64,000 bases of DNA from contig NC_082694.2 in NCBI RefSeq assembly GCF_949987515.2, positions 57,844,080 through 57,908,079 on the forward strand, in the 5' to 3' direction. The notes below the pieces were generated by a model. That model was not told the origin of the DNA. It did no database searches and saw only the letters and a program-made list of their open reading frames with translations. This document shows, in pieces, positions 1-10,993 of the stretch. Position 1 is the first letter of the stretch. Each line of letters begins with the position of its first letter. Position numbers and translations under genes: made by a program. This stretch comes from Delphinus delphis (lineage: Eukaryota > Chordata > Mammalia > Artiodactyla > Delphinidae).

Positions 1-800
1 TCGCCTTAGGGCGTCTGTTCTTCGCTCACACAGGACGGGGTTAAAGGAGCAGCTGCTTCGGTGGCTCCGGCTCACTCAGGCCGGGGGGGAGGGAGGGGCA
101 CGGAGGGCGGGGCGGGGCTGCGGCGGCAGAGGCCGGCGTGATGTTGCACCGGCCTGAGGCGCGCCGTGCGTTCTCCCGGGGAAGTTGTCCCTGGATCCCG
201 GGACCCTGGCAGTGGCGGGCTACACAGGCTCCCGGGAGGGGGGTGTGGATAGTGACCTGTGCTCGCACACAGGCTTCTTGGTGGCGGCAGCAGCAGCCTT
301 AGCGTCTCATGCCCATCTCTGGGGTCCGTGCTTTTAGCCGCGGCTCGCGCCCGTCTCTGGGGCTCCTTTAAGCAGCGCTCTTAATCCCCTCCCCTCGCGC
401 ACCAGGAAACAAAGAGGGAAGAAAAAGCCTCTTGCCTCTTCGGCAGTTCCAGACTTTTCCCTGGACTCCCTCCCGGCTAGGCTAGCCGTGGCGCACTAAC
501 CCCCTGCAGGCTGTGTTCACGCCGCCAACCCCAGTCCTCTCCCTGCTCTCTGACCGAAGCCCGAGCCTCAGCTCGCAGCCCCCGCCCGCCCCGGCAGGTG
601 AGCACACAAGCCTCTCGGGCTCGTGAGTGCTGGTCGGCACCAATCCTCTGTGGGGGAATCTCTCCGCTTTGCCCTCCGCACCCCTGTGGCTGCGTTTTCC
701 TCCGTGGCTCCGCAGCTTCCCCCTTCCGTCCCCCGCAGTCTCCGCCCACGAACGGGCTTCCTAGTGTGTGGACACCTTTCCTCCTTCACGGCTCCCTCCC
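1..800 (+). promoter_or_regulatory. CpG-rich segment, candidate promoter/first exon
   Basis: The first 600-800 bases are GC- and CpG-rich, unlike the AT-rich DNA that follows from about 1330. Overlapping GC boxes (gggcggggcggggc) lie at 105-118, and a consensus donor CAG|GTGAGC has its cut after 597. This is the usual look of a TATA-less mammalian promoter with a first exon. It lies about 44 kb upstream of SLC8A1 exon 2 on the same strand, so it could be one of that gene's alternative first exons (cardiac and kidney promoters are known besides the brain one) or the start of an unrelated or antisense transcript. The strand is inferred only from the donor. No convincing protein is encoded; the short GC-rich reading frames on both strands resemble no family I know. 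The island may start before the window. Confidence 0.45.
592..603 (+). other. Candidate 5' splice site
   Basis: ccggCAG|GTGAGC matches the mammalian donor consensus at all important positions and closes the CpG-rich segment. If used, the first exon would end at 597. No transcript evidence is available, so this is a motif call only. Confidence 0.35.
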
Positions 801-844
801 ACTGGTGCGGGTCCCATCCCTATTCTTTTGTCTCTGTTTTTTCT

Positions 845-873
845 TTTTTCTTTTGCCCTACCCAGGTACGTGG
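845..873 (+). other. Juxtaposed acceptor/donor motif
   Basis: A pyrimidine run (ttcttttttcttttgccc) leads into ACCCAG, which is followed at once by GTACGT, so the AG ends at 865 and the GT starts at 866. This is the form of a recursive (zero-length exon) splice site or a weak acceptor for an exon. It lies only about 270 bases after the candidate donor at 597. Confidence 0.2.
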
Positions 874-899
874 GGAGTTTCTTGCCTTTTGGGAGGTCT

Positions 900-1408
900 G
901 AGGTCTTCTGCCAGCGTTCAGTAGGTGTTCTGTAGGTGGTGTTCCGCGTGTAGACGTATTTCTGGTGTGGCTTTGGAGGCTGGACAGCAATGTAAGCCAA
1001 GGCAAGAGGGTAGAATTCTGTGTTGTTTTTCTTGGCGGGGTAAGGGACAGAGCCAGGAACTTGAAGTACAGGGTCTGTGCTATGGGTACTCCATTTCTAT
1101 AGATTAGGGCTTTCCAGCTGGTAGAACTATAGATGTCTCTCAAGATATTCGGTCTTCTAATCCTTTGGGAAGACCAGGCAAGTAGCTTGATCCTGGGCTC
1201 CTCAGACTTGGGCCTGGCTTAAAGGCAGGCAGGCTGGAGATGCTGGGTCTTAACGCGTCTCCTCTGGGTAGTGGTTCTCCAAGTGCGATTCCCAGACCAG
1301 CAGCCTCAGCGTCCCCTGCGCGTTCATTCCCCATCCATGTTCTTTTATTGGCACTGAGAATCCACAGAAACAGACAGCCCTCGTCACCAATATTTCCTGC
1401 CTCTCCTT
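900..1408. other. No gene seen
   Basis: This is a transition from the CpG-rich segment to AT-rich DNA. I recognise no repeat or coding signal. Short reading frames on both strands have no family resemblance. Confidence 0.5.
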
Positions 1409-1832
1409 TCAGCTAAGTCTTTTATTAGCTGCGCTTAGAAAATACCATTTTTTATTCACTCAATTATTAAGGCTAGTAGAGTTTAGCTATATGACCACAC
1501 GTTAATTTCTAATTCTAGAATAACTAGAACATGAGGTAGTATGCCTAACCCTAAAAGATGCTCAGTGTAATTAGTTTTTTGTTAATGATTCAGAAGGTTT
1601 TGGGGACCACATACTAATTTCCAGCAAAGTCTTTTATTAGCTGCGCTTAGAAAATATCATTTTTTATTCAATCAATTATTAAGGCTAGTAGAGTTTAGCT
1701 ATATGACCACATGTTAATTCCTAATTCTAGAATAACTAGAACATGAGATATTATGCTTAACCCTAAAAGATGCTCAGTGTAATTAGTTTTTTGTTAATGA
1801 TTCAGAAGGTTTGGGGGACCACATATTAATTT
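1409..1832. repeat. Tandem duplication, two 212-bp copies
   Basis: Copy 1 (about 1409-1620) is followed directly by copy 2 (about 1621-1832) at a constant offset of 212 bases. Both contain 'tcttttattagctgcgctt' and 'gatgctcagtgtaattag'. I count nine substitutions in about 206 aligned bases and no indels, so the copies are about 95-96% identical. The unit is AT-rich and non-coding. The event is a local segmental duplication rather than a known repeat family. Confidence 0.9.
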
Positions 1833-2199
1833 AGGGACATCATTATGAACGCCAATTATTTTCCCATAAATATGAAAAATATTCAGTGAATATAATGTTC
1901 CCAGAAGACAACTACTGGGCAACTATCTTGTTGTTTTTTGTGGGTTTGGGGGTTGAATACAGCAAACCAATTTGTTTCGAGTTGATACATACGGTGCTTG
2001 TTCATTAGAAGATTTCTCTGTGAACTGTCAAGAGGGATGAGCTTTGAGCAGTTATGGGGCAAGGATCCTGGTCTATGACATCTCAAGCCTGCTGTGGCAC
2101 AGGGTAGGGACAGTCTAGGAAGTGGATAAGACCTAAATAAAGGCAGAATAACTCAAAGTGAAGCCTTAGGAGTAGAATCCAGAGCAGGCAGAGGACCTA
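1833..2199. other. No gene or repeat recognised
   Basis: AT-rich non-coding DNA following the tandem duplication. I see nothing identifiable in it. Confidence 0.4.
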
Positions 2200-3330
2200 C
2201 CATCTAGTGTGGCCGCTGCCCGCTTTCCTAAACTTGTGCATCTCTTGGCCCTCAGGACATCACATTCTCCTTGATGTCCTCCTACGTCAATGGCCGTTTG
2301 TTCCATCAATAGTGTCCTTCCTAGGTCCTCCTCTTTTTCTCAGTCATTTAATGCGGGAGTGCTCTGGGCTCAGTCCTCAGACCCCCTTCTCCTCTTCTTT
2401 CTGCTCTCACTCATTTGATTCCACCTAGTCCCATGGATTTAGTGACCATATATACTCAATATTCCAATAATACTCAAATTTTCAGTCTCAGGCCACAATA
2501 CTGATCTAGACTCATATACTCAACTGAGAAGTCAACATCCCTACTTGGGTGTCTACTAGGCATCTCAAACTTAATACTTTCAAAACAAAACTTTTTATTT
2601 CTAGCCCCAAACAGCAACTACGTTCACCCACTTGCTCAGTAGAAAACTCCACTCGCCCTTGTCTACCTTCTTTTTCATATATCCATCCCACTTTTGATCC
2701 ATCAGCTAATCGCCTTGTCTCTACCGTCCAAATACTTCCCAAACTGGACCAGTCCCCTCCCACTGCTAACATCCTAGTGAAAGCCACCAGCAAGTCTCTC
2801 CCCACTGTCTCCCTGCTTCCATCATGCCCCCAGGCTGATTCCCGCTGGTGTACTCAGAGGGACTCTTCTACCCAAAACCTTCCTGTAACTTCTGGCACTG
2901 CTCGAATAAATTATAACAGCTTCTGATGGCCTTCATGTCACTTTTTCTGTCTCTAGGGCTTGTTCTTCTGGTTCCAGCCACAGTGGCTCCTGCTGTTTTC
3001 TCAAATGCAAATAAGCTAAGTTTCTTCTGACCTCAGGGAATTCACATTTTCTGTGACCTCTGCCGGGACTGCTTTTGCCCTAGAAATAGCCTTCTCTGTC
3101 ACTTTATTCAGATTGCCTGCTGAGGGGGCCCTTCCCCGACCACCTTACCTAAACCCCTTCTTTGCCATTCTCTAGCCCATAACTTGCATACTGTTTAATG
3201 GCCTTGTTACTACCCAACATTAGATTACCTCTTTGTTTATTTTCAGTCTTTCCCAGCTGAAGGTAAGCTTCATAAGGGTAAGACTTTATTTCTCTGTCCT
3301 TGAATGAATGAACTGGCTCCAGTAGCTATC
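2200..3330 (+). mobile_element. LINE-2 (L2) fossil, 3' part
   Basis: The block reads like the degenerate 3' half of L2: 'aggcatctcaaacttaata', then 'tctccctgcttccatcatgc', then the end segment with 'cttccccgaccaccttacc' and the terminal 'gaatgaatgaactgg'. It is inactive, with many stops and indels. The boundaries are approximate, and a break near 2935 may separate two insertions. Confidence 0.6.
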
Positions 3331-3890
3331 AAAAATTCAGCCTCTTGGAAATGCAGTCAGGCAAAGGAGTTTGGACAAAAGTGCCAGGTAGTCCTGGGAC
3401 ACTGAGACAGCATTCAGCTTTAGGCCTCAGGTCCAGAGCCTCTATAGGGTCCCCTTTGAGGAATACCAGTGAAGATAGATTGTTATAAATGGGGTGATAT
3501 GAGGAATACGTGAATAGGAAAAAGTCATGATTCCTGACAGAGAATTTTACGCTTTCATAAAAAAATCAAAATTTTCCACAACCTCAAAATGCTTTAATTG
3601 ACTTGTAAATAATGTTGTTAATTTCTCATTACTTATTTGTTTCCATGCTTTGAAACAAAACAAGAGCTCTTAGAGATAAGACAAATCTGGGAATATGTTA
3701 AAGTTGTTAACTATATTTTGAATAGAAAATTACTTAGACAAGATAATTTCCCCCAAAACCCTTTAAAAATTCTGAAGCATCATAGAATATTACATTTTGG
3801 GGGGAAACAGAACTTTTAGGAGAACCTACGGTTTATGGAATCATCTCAAGGAAGCCCTAAGTTTTCTTTTGGTTTTCTCCTAGTCAGTCA
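3331..3890. other. No gene seen
   Basis: AT-rich DNA with no recognisable exon or repeat. A 60-codon reading frame near 3640-3819 shows no protein-like features. Confidence 0.4.
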
Positions 3891-3894
3891 TTCT

Positions 3895-4375
3895 AAGACA
3901 GCAGTTCTCAAAGAATGATTTAGGGACCCCTGCTCATCTCAGAGACTATTTCAGGGGGTCCATTAGGTCAATGCTATTTTCATAATAATATGAAGATGAT
4001 ATTTGCCTTTTCATTCTCATTTTCTCCTAAGTGTACACTGTAGCTTTCTAGAGGCTACAGCGTATGTGATATTGCAACAGACTAAATGGAAAAGCAAATA
4101 TGAAAACGCAGCTGTCTCTCTGAAGCCAAACTTTAGAAATATTTGCACATATGGAAAACAAGATCATTCTTCTTGCTAAAAATTTTTATTTTGGAAAATG
4201 TAGTTATTTTGGTATAAATGTTATTTATGTTCATATGTAATGGGTATGTTATTTTTATTGAATGAATAACTGAATATTAATAAAGTCTTAGTTTTAGTTT
4301 CTAATACAATAAATATGTCTAGGTAGAACCCACATGAGCAAAAGCTCTTTTGGATCCACACTGATTTTTAAGAGT
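3895..4375. mobile_element. Probable hAT-type DNA transposon fossil
   Basis: It begins 'cagttctcaaag', which resembles the CAGTGGTTCTCAA terminal repeat of mammalian hAT elements. It continues with 'gggtccattaggtcaatgc' and 'tattttcataataatatg', wording I recognise from non-autonomous mammalian hAT consensus sequences. It ends near 'tttttaagagtataatgggg'. The exact subfamily and the right end are not certain. Confidence 0.4.
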
Positions 4376-4556
4376 ATAATGGGGAAGCACATAGTTACTG
4401 CCACTCTAAGACACTAAACTATCAACAGATAGGTTGCTAAGTATTTTATAAATTAAATTTATGACAATGAGTATATAGTAAAATAAATAGCCCCGATCAC
4501 TTTAGTTAAATATATTTCTCAGGTCTCCAAGAAATCATATATACATGATTTATATG

Positions 4557-4558
<2 letters not shown>

Positions 4559-4600
<42 letters not shown>
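4559..4600. repeat. (CA)n microsatellite
   Basis: About 20 uninterrupted CA units sit after a short TA-rich lead-in (tatatgtatacaca). Likely length-variable. Confidence 0.95.
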
Positions 4601-4601
<1 letters not shown>

Positions 4602-4739
4602 TGGCATCCATTATGTCTTTCTCTTTCCACAAATGTATTTAGTGTATACTCAGACAATTGTTTCAGCTTATTTGCACTTACAGATAACTAAAGCTTTACA
4701 AACATGAATCCAAATGGTAACCCATGGAGAGTTTTAAGG

Positions 4740-4945
4740 TCTAGCATTGTGGCCATGAGCTCAGATTCCCAAACCAAACAACCTAGATTTATTCAACCCT
4801 TCCATGCTTCAGTTTCTTTAACTCCAAAATATGGATAATATTAGTTCCTAAACCAAAGGGCTGGTAAGCAGATTAAATAAGTTCATATTTGTAGAGTATC
4901 CAGAACAGGGCTAGGCACATTTAATAAATATTAGCTACTATTATA
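4740..4945 (+). mobile_element. MIR SINE fossil
   Basis: The order of motifs fits MIR: a head region, then 'tgcttcagtttctttaac', then 'aaaatatggataatatta', then 'agggctaggcacatttaat'. It is old and diverged, with approximate ends. Confidence 0.5.
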
Positions 4946-4949
4946 GTTA

Positions 4950-5920
4950 ATATAGATATGTTAGCTACCATTATAATCATTTCTGAGAATAAAACAATAT
5001 CATCACGAACTGTGGAGGAAAAAAGGAAGCTGACATTAAAAACTTAGGAAGTATTGGGATTTCAAAGTAATTAGAAATTGAAAGATAAATTTACTCTTAC
5101 CATGGAGATAGTATCAGAGATAGTATCATTTTCTGAGCAATCATACACATTTTCATCTAAAAGTATTGATAAATGGTCCCTTCTGGTGCTCTACCTAGTA
5201 ACCACGTGATAAGGCTGCATTGTGCATGTTAAATACATGTCCCAAAGGAGAAATGAGACTGCACCTTATGAAGATCAGTAATTATAGAAAAGACATACTG
5301 TTAGTCTTAATATATCATCTCCTGACAACTCAGCTTCCCAAGCCAGGAGGCTATATTTAAAATCATACAGCTAGAGGACAATTGTCCTGACATAGCATGA
5401 TGGGACACCGTGAAAACCAGCCTTGTAGGAAGACAGTCTACGGAGAGAGCCAGCCTCATCATTTGCATGGAAGAAAGGACAGCAGTGGAAATAATCTTAA
5501 ATGGAAAGTCCTAGATAATGTGAATTATTTTTATATTAGCTCTAGGATTATAATTTGTGAAAGTTCTATGTTGGCATGTTTTCAATCCTAGATCAGTTTA
5601 TGTGTAGATCTACACTGCATATCAATTCAAATTAGAATTAGGATCACTGAATAGAGCTTTCAAAATGGCAGAATTTGGTCCAAAGTAAGAAGAAAAGAGA
5701 AAAGATGAAAGATGTCCACCCATCTTGTTTGAGGTAATAAGTTCCCCACCAATGGATGTACAAAAGGAAAAGTCTATATCTTTCTATCAGAAAAAAATCA
5801 TAGGACCATCTAATTCAACTCTTTATCCATTGCATTAATATTCTAGTAAACACATCCATTATGCTTTGATTGTCTATAATGGAAATAAACTGCTCTGTGA
5901 GGCAACCCATTTCATATTCT
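4950..5920. other. No gene seen
   Basis: AT-rich non-coding DNA without an identifiable repeat. Short reading frames such as the one near 5397-5591 have no family resemblance or splice context. Confidence 0.4.
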
Positions 5921-5924
5921 GAAC

Positions 5925-6260
5925 AATACTCCTTTATTTATCCAACAAGGATTGGTGGACCAGACATTCTTCTATGAACTTGAAATATAGCAATGAGCAA
6001 AACATATAAAACCCCTACCTTCACATGACATATTATTTTGAGACAAGGCAGACTAATACATAATAAAATAAGTAAAAGATATATGTGTCAGAAGGTGTTA
6101 TGTGCTGTGGAGAAAAATAAAGCAAGGAAGAGGGATAAGGGTGTTGGAATGGAGCTGAGGGGATGTCAGTTAAATAGTGAGGGAAGGATATTCACAGAAG
6201 AAATAGAAGAGGTGGAAGTGAGGATTTGGGGAAGGTTTATAATTGACCATTGATTGAAAT
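5925..6260 (+). mobile_element. Ancient interspersed repeat, family not assigned
   Basis: It starts like the common mammalian consensus 'atttatccaacaaggattg', followed by a degenerate 'gcaatgagcaaaacatata', then 'gctgtggagaaaaataaagc'. Similar text recurs at about 38510-38640 and 55060-55210, supporting an old dispersed family. I cannot name the family with confidence. Confidence 0.4.
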
Positions 6261-6275
6261 TTGCTAACTAGAATG

Positions 6276-6311
6276 ATACCAAATAAGTGTAACTTATTTA
6301 CACTTAGGTAT
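6276..6311. repeat. Interrupted hairpin
   Basis: ATACC (6276-6280), a three-A bulge, TAAGTGTAA (6284-6292), the loop CTTAT, TTACACTTA (6298-6306) and GGTAT (6307-6311) form a 14-bp stem with one bulge. Function unknown. Confidence 0.6.
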
Positions 6312-6469
6312 TTATTATGTTTTAGTCGTCAATATTCCAGGCTAAATATCTTCAGTTCTTCCATCATTTGCCATGTGCTATGATTTCTACATCGTCCGTG
6401 TCTCTCCCTTGGGTATACTCAGCCCAGACCACTATACTCTAAAATGCAGAATAGAATGGGAAATTTACC

Positions 6470-6885
6470 CGCTACCTCCATTCTGTGTTCTGTCTTCTGG
6501 TGTGAGTGGTACTTCTTTCAGAATGCCTTCCCGACTCCCAGATCTCAACTATGGTCTCCTGTATGCATTACCTTAGCTGTATTATGCTGTGTTAAGCTCA
6601 CCTTAAACTTGGCAGGCTCCAGGCTACCTTCTAAATCACCAGCTCCACAACAACAGGTATGTATATTTCTATTCCATCATCATGCGTGACACAGTGGCAG
6701 GTGCTCAGAAACATCTGTGGAGTTGAGTGAGTCAATATCTCTCACAATTCTAATAGTCTACGATTGTAATCTCCACTGATTATGTTCCAGAAGGGCAGAA
6801 ACTTTTATGGTGTTTACTGCTATACCTGCAGCACTTAGAATAGGACTGGTACGTAGTAGGCACTTAAAAAAATGTGTTTTGGAGG
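6470..6885 (+). mobile_element. L2 fossil(s)
   Basis: Two stretches resemble L2 3' ends. The first runs through 'ttcagaatgccttcccgac' to 'tggagttgagtgagt'. The second has 'cagaagggcagaaac' to 'taggcacttaaaaaaatg'. Both are degenerate, with approximate boundaries. Confidence 0.5.
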
Positions 6886-6949
6886 ACTATACATCTTTGA
6901 AACAGCCTAGAAAAGTGTTGGGTGTAATTGACAAATAATTCTAAACACT

Positions 6950-7155
6950 CAGCCTTATATTAATATAGTGCTTTATGTTTCACCAAATACTTTCTCACGT
7001 GTGTTTTCATATAATCTCACCAACTCCGTGGGGTAGGTGGAATGGAATGCTCCATTTCTATTTTCTAAAAGGAGCGATTTTATGAAGCTCACAGAGATTA
7101 AAGATTATTTGGGGTGATGCATGTTGTCAGGCTTGAATCCAGATCTTCCACTTTA
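6950..7155 (-). mobile_element. MIR SINE fossil
   Basis: It reads as MIR in reverse: 'caccaaatactttctcacg', then 'ccgtggggtaggtgg', then 'ctcacagagattaaag', then 'gtcaggcttgaatccag'. Degenerate. Confidence 0.45.
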
Positions 7156-7163
7156 ATATTTTA

Positions 7164-7490
7164 TGTTTTTTTAAATTTATTTTTATTCTTATTTTATTTA
7201 TTTTTGGCTGTGTTGTGTCTTCGTTGCTGCACATGGGCTTTCTCTAGCTGCGGCGAGCAAGGGCTACTCTTTGATGCCGTGCGCGGTCTTCTCATTGCAG
7301 TGGCTTCTCTTGCTGTGGAGCACGGGCTCTAGGCGGTGGGCTTCAGTAGTTGTGGCACGCGGGCTCAGTAGTTGTGGCGCATGCGCTTAGATGTTCCACG
7401 GCACGTGGGATCTTCCCAGACCAGGGATCGAACCTGTGTCCCCTGCACTGGCAGGCAGATTCTCATCCACTGTGCCACCAGGGAAGCCCT
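7164..7490 (-). mobile_element. CHR-type cetartiodactyl SINE, long form
   Basis: It lies on the minus strand: the T-rich tail comes first on the + strand ('tttatttttggctgtgttg') and the head last ('gccaccagggaagccct'). The B-box region appears reversed as 'gggatcgaacctgtgtcccc'. It is about 325 bases, longer than the roughly 200-base young CHR copies in this window because it keeps the extra central segment and the 'ggctgtgttg' end. It carries many substitutions, which suggests an older insertion than those at 10778 or 59529. Confidence 0.85.
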
Positions 7491-8394
7491 ATGTCTTTTA
7501 TTACACAACATGTAAGTTAAGTTTAGTGCAGGGTTGTCATGTGAAATGGGCATGTCTTTAACATATGCGAGTCAGAATGTCACCCTTGACAGCACTTGGC
7601 TTTTCATACCACCTTGATTCCTTTGCTTTTATGCCTGTGTTTATAATCCCTCTGGTTTAGATATAGGTCAAGTTTGTTCACAGTCAGTCTCAGGCCATTC
7701 CTTTCCCAAGACAGAAGAGTGCTCTGTCCTATGGACTTTATGCTCTACGCTTTTCATCTATTAGATGATGCATCATAGCTGGATAAACATCTTCTAAAAT
7801 TTCTTCCTTTTTTAAGATTTGCCAGCATGATATAGAAAAGTGTATATTAAAGTTTTGTCTTAAGTTTCGTTTAAAAATGAATCTTGCCCTATCTTGCCAC
7901 AGTTATCTGATATTGTCTCTATTTATAATTTTTTTAAAAAACCTGTTTTAACTCATTGCAATTGCTGCAATCATTCCAGATTTCCTGTCAACTTTATTGC
8001 CTTGGGGTATATGAATAGGGTATTTCCAGAGAGATGCCTGAGGTCAGTAACTTTTTATTTTAATGAAGGGTGTGCTTCCTCTATATAACTGATGGAGAAA
8101 CATTATTTTTAGGCAGAAATAGCAATTCAGTGTGCTTAGCTCACAATTTATTACCATCTCAGTACATAGGGTGATCGGGGAAGTAGTCTGTCCCTATTTC
8201 ACAGGAGCTGAAATTGTGCTAGTGCTATGAGAGTTTAGACATCGACGGATAAAGTAATCTGTTCCAGAAATGTGGTGGCAGAGAATTAAGTACTATATTC
8301 TCTGTGTGGTTAGGACGTTGGATAAGACCTTCAAGGTAGGAAAGAAATGAATGAGACTGACATGGGAATGCAGTGGTCAAGCAGGCAAAAAATG
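7491..8394. other. No gene seen
   Basis: AT-rich non-coding DNA with no confident repeat and no coding signal. Confidence 0.4.
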
Positions 8395-8560
8395 GACTTG
8401 AGTAAAAATTCCTGGGTCCAAGTCCCAGTTTAGGATTTTAGTAGCTGTGTGAAAATGGGATTTTCTCTCTCATCTATAAAATAAGGTTATCAATACTTGT
8501 ACCAGAGAGTGGTTCTAAAGATGAAATAGCATGTACATATAGAGGTTCCATGTACCACAG
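8395..8560 (+). mobile_element. MIR SINE fossil
   Basis: 'ccaagtcccagtttagg', 'gctgtgtgaaaatgggat' and 'ctcatctataaaataagg' are in MIR order. Degenerate. Confidence 0.5.
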
Positions 8561-8858
8561 AACATTAGCAGTGGAAAGGTTTCTGTTTGGGCAACTGAAC
8601 CTTCAGTGTAAAGCTGCCTTCAACCTGCTTCAGTAGAAAATCAGCAATTTCACAGGTAATAAGAAGCATCAAATCTAGACATAAAATTTCAACAGTTGGC
8701 TTAGTAGAAATCATAGTACATAAAAACCACTTACCTGTTTATAATCTGCACTATGAGATTTAAGTGTAGAAGAAACCTGTTAGACTTAAATGACAATGAC
8801 CAGGAATCTTCTTTATTTACAAATTGATAATTGATTTATTGGGTTTTTTCAATTAAAG

Positions 8859-8889
8859 AAGTATTTATTGTTGATATGAATAAATACTT
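8859..8889. repeat. 11-bp inverted repeat
   Basis: AAGTATTTATT (8859-8869) and AATAAATACTT (8879-8889) are perfect inverted copies separated by 9 bases. AT-rich, so it could be chance. Confidence 0.4.
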
Positions 8890-9099
8890 TTATTCATAGT
8901 TAATTGTGAAACTAATTCATGTATTAATGAAAGTAAGTAAAGCAGAGAGAGAAAATTGCTCAACTACTCAAATGCTACCAGAAATCAATAAATATAAGTA
9001 ACATTTGAAAGGATAGTCTTTCAGAATTTCTCTATGTATATGTCAACATACCTGTATCTATTCATATAAAATTATTCTTTTTACAAATAAAACATCCAA

Positions 9100-9420
9100 C
9101 TATACATAATGGTTTGTAACATGCTTTTAACACAATATGTGTTCATGTCAATAAAGATCTATATTCTGTATTGATATACAGATCATTCTGTTTATGTCAA
9201 CATAGAGCTGTAATTCCATTTTTAATGGCTGTCATGGTGATCATCATGTGTTAGACAGCCTATTGTTAGACATTTAGATTGTTTGCAATAAGTTTTTCCT
9301 ACTATAAACAATGCTGTGTTGAATTTCTGGGCATTTATATTTTTACATACTTTTCAATTATTTTCTTAGGATAAGTTACTCGAAGCAGATTTAAGGGAAT
9401 GCACAATAAAAATAAAAACT
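9100..9420 (-). mobile_element. Old L1-tail-like fragment
   Basis: 'tttttaatggctgtcatgg', 'agacatttagattgtttgc' and 'ctataaacaatgctgtgttg' match a widespread mammalian repeat consensus that I associate with old L1 3' ends. Family and strand are tentative. Confidence 0.35.
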
Positions 9421-10776
9421 TTGCCAGATCGCCTTCTAGAAAAACTGTTTAGATTTAAACATAAATGGAAATTTTTTAAGTTTCTATAAAGTATGGAGCT
9501 TTAATTAAATTAATGCAATTTCAAATTTTTACTTACATCCTGTTTTCCAAAGGAAATATATAGATTTATGGACTATTTCACATAAGAGAAAATAGGGAAT
9601 GTACACAGGGAGAATTTCATGAAAGTATTAAAACACTGTTCAAATCGAAATTCAGGGTAACCAAAGAATTGATGAGAGTGTAGGGGAGGAAAAATAAACT
9701 TTCCTCCACGCTTCTAGGCTCTTGGCTGAGATGCCTGTGATAAAAGATAGATTAAAAGGTGAAAAACAAACAGAAGTTTAATAACATGTATACCATCTGT
9801 GTACATGGGAGAGTCCTAGGAAGAGGAAGCAACCCCCTGAAATGGCCCAAGCCACCACCTTAAATACCATCTCCAGCTGAAGACAGAAGAAAAATGTTGT
9901 GATATCCAGGAGTGGCTTTAAAATAATCAGACCTGTAAGGTGGAGGAGAGATCTGTGTACCACAAAATTGACTATTTGTCATTAACCAGTGAAGCTAAAG
10001 ATGGATACATGGGAACTGGTTCTATTTCTCCGTGTACTTTTATGTATATTAGAGATATACTACAATAAAAAGTGAAGAAAGTATTTAAACATAGATTATT
10101 GCATACAAAAGATTTATGCACAACAAAATACAGTAGAGCTACTCTTAATTAAGAAGAAATTAAAAATAGAAAATTATGATTACCTACAAGCCCTTTCTGT
10201 TTCAGAAGGGGCTAAGAAGCATGTGGAAAGACATGAAAAGTCTTCATAATCAAAATAATTGGGTGCTTGTTGATTTTAAAAATAACTGTTTAGATGAATA
10301 GGAAAGAGCCTATTTCTATAAAAAGCAATAATAGTAAATAGTAAAAAAAAATACATAAATACCACTTATTTTTTAAAATGTAAGTGCCACCAAAGTTCGT
10401 GTTATCTCAGTTATCTTTCCAAGGAAAATGAATGACTATGTTTTGAACACAATTAAGAGAATTCCCAATCATGGAAGGGAAAGTTAATAATTACATATCA
10501 CCTCTCTTAGATACAATGTAGATCAAATAATGGGAAGTGAACTTTGAAACCATGAGTAAGTACTGAGACTTTATATCATGGAATCTCAATGTTTTAATTG
10601 GGGGAAGAGACAAAAACCTGTTCCACATCCCCATTTTACAGATAATCACCCTGAGTTCGAGGAAGCTGAAGCAATTTGCTTATAGTTATACCCATATTTA
10701 AGAGTAATTAATTTTTGCACAATCATAAGTCACATATGAAAAAGTATTCAAATTTTGTTATCAAAAATTACTTTGT
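9421..10776. other. No gene seen
   Basis: AT-rich DNA. A MIR-like scrap may lie at 10585-10690 ('ccattttacagataatcacc'). No exon or clear structure is visible. Confidence 0.4.
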
Positions 10777-10777
10777 G

Positions 10778-10978
10778 GGGCTTCCCTGGTGGCGCAGTGG
10801 TTGAGGGTCCGCCTGCCAATGCGGGGGACACGGGTTCGTGCCCCGGTCCTGGGGGATCCCACATGCCGCAGAGCGGCTGGGCCTGTGAGCCATGGCCGCT
10901 GAGCCTGCGTGTCCGGAGCCTGTGCTCCGTAACGGGAGAGGCCACAGCAGTGAGAGGCCCGCGTACCGCAAAAAAAAA
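10778..10978 (+). mobile_element. CHR-type SINE with target-site duplication
   Basis: Full-length copy: head 'ggggcttccctggtggcgca', B-box region 'cgggttcgtgccccgg', end 'gcgtaccgc' and a 13-base A tail. It is bounded by the direct repeat AAAAATTACTTTGTG (10763-10777 and about 10979-10993), the mark of L1-driven insertion. The low divergence suggests a recent insertion. Confidence 0.95.
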
Positions 10979-10993
10979 AAAAATTACTTTGTG

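Noticed and set aside
10778..10860. tRNA gene (A-box and B-box motifs)
   Set aside because: The motifs belong to the tRNA-derived head of CHR SINEs. No cloverleaf or independent gene is seen, and the same head recurs throughout the window.
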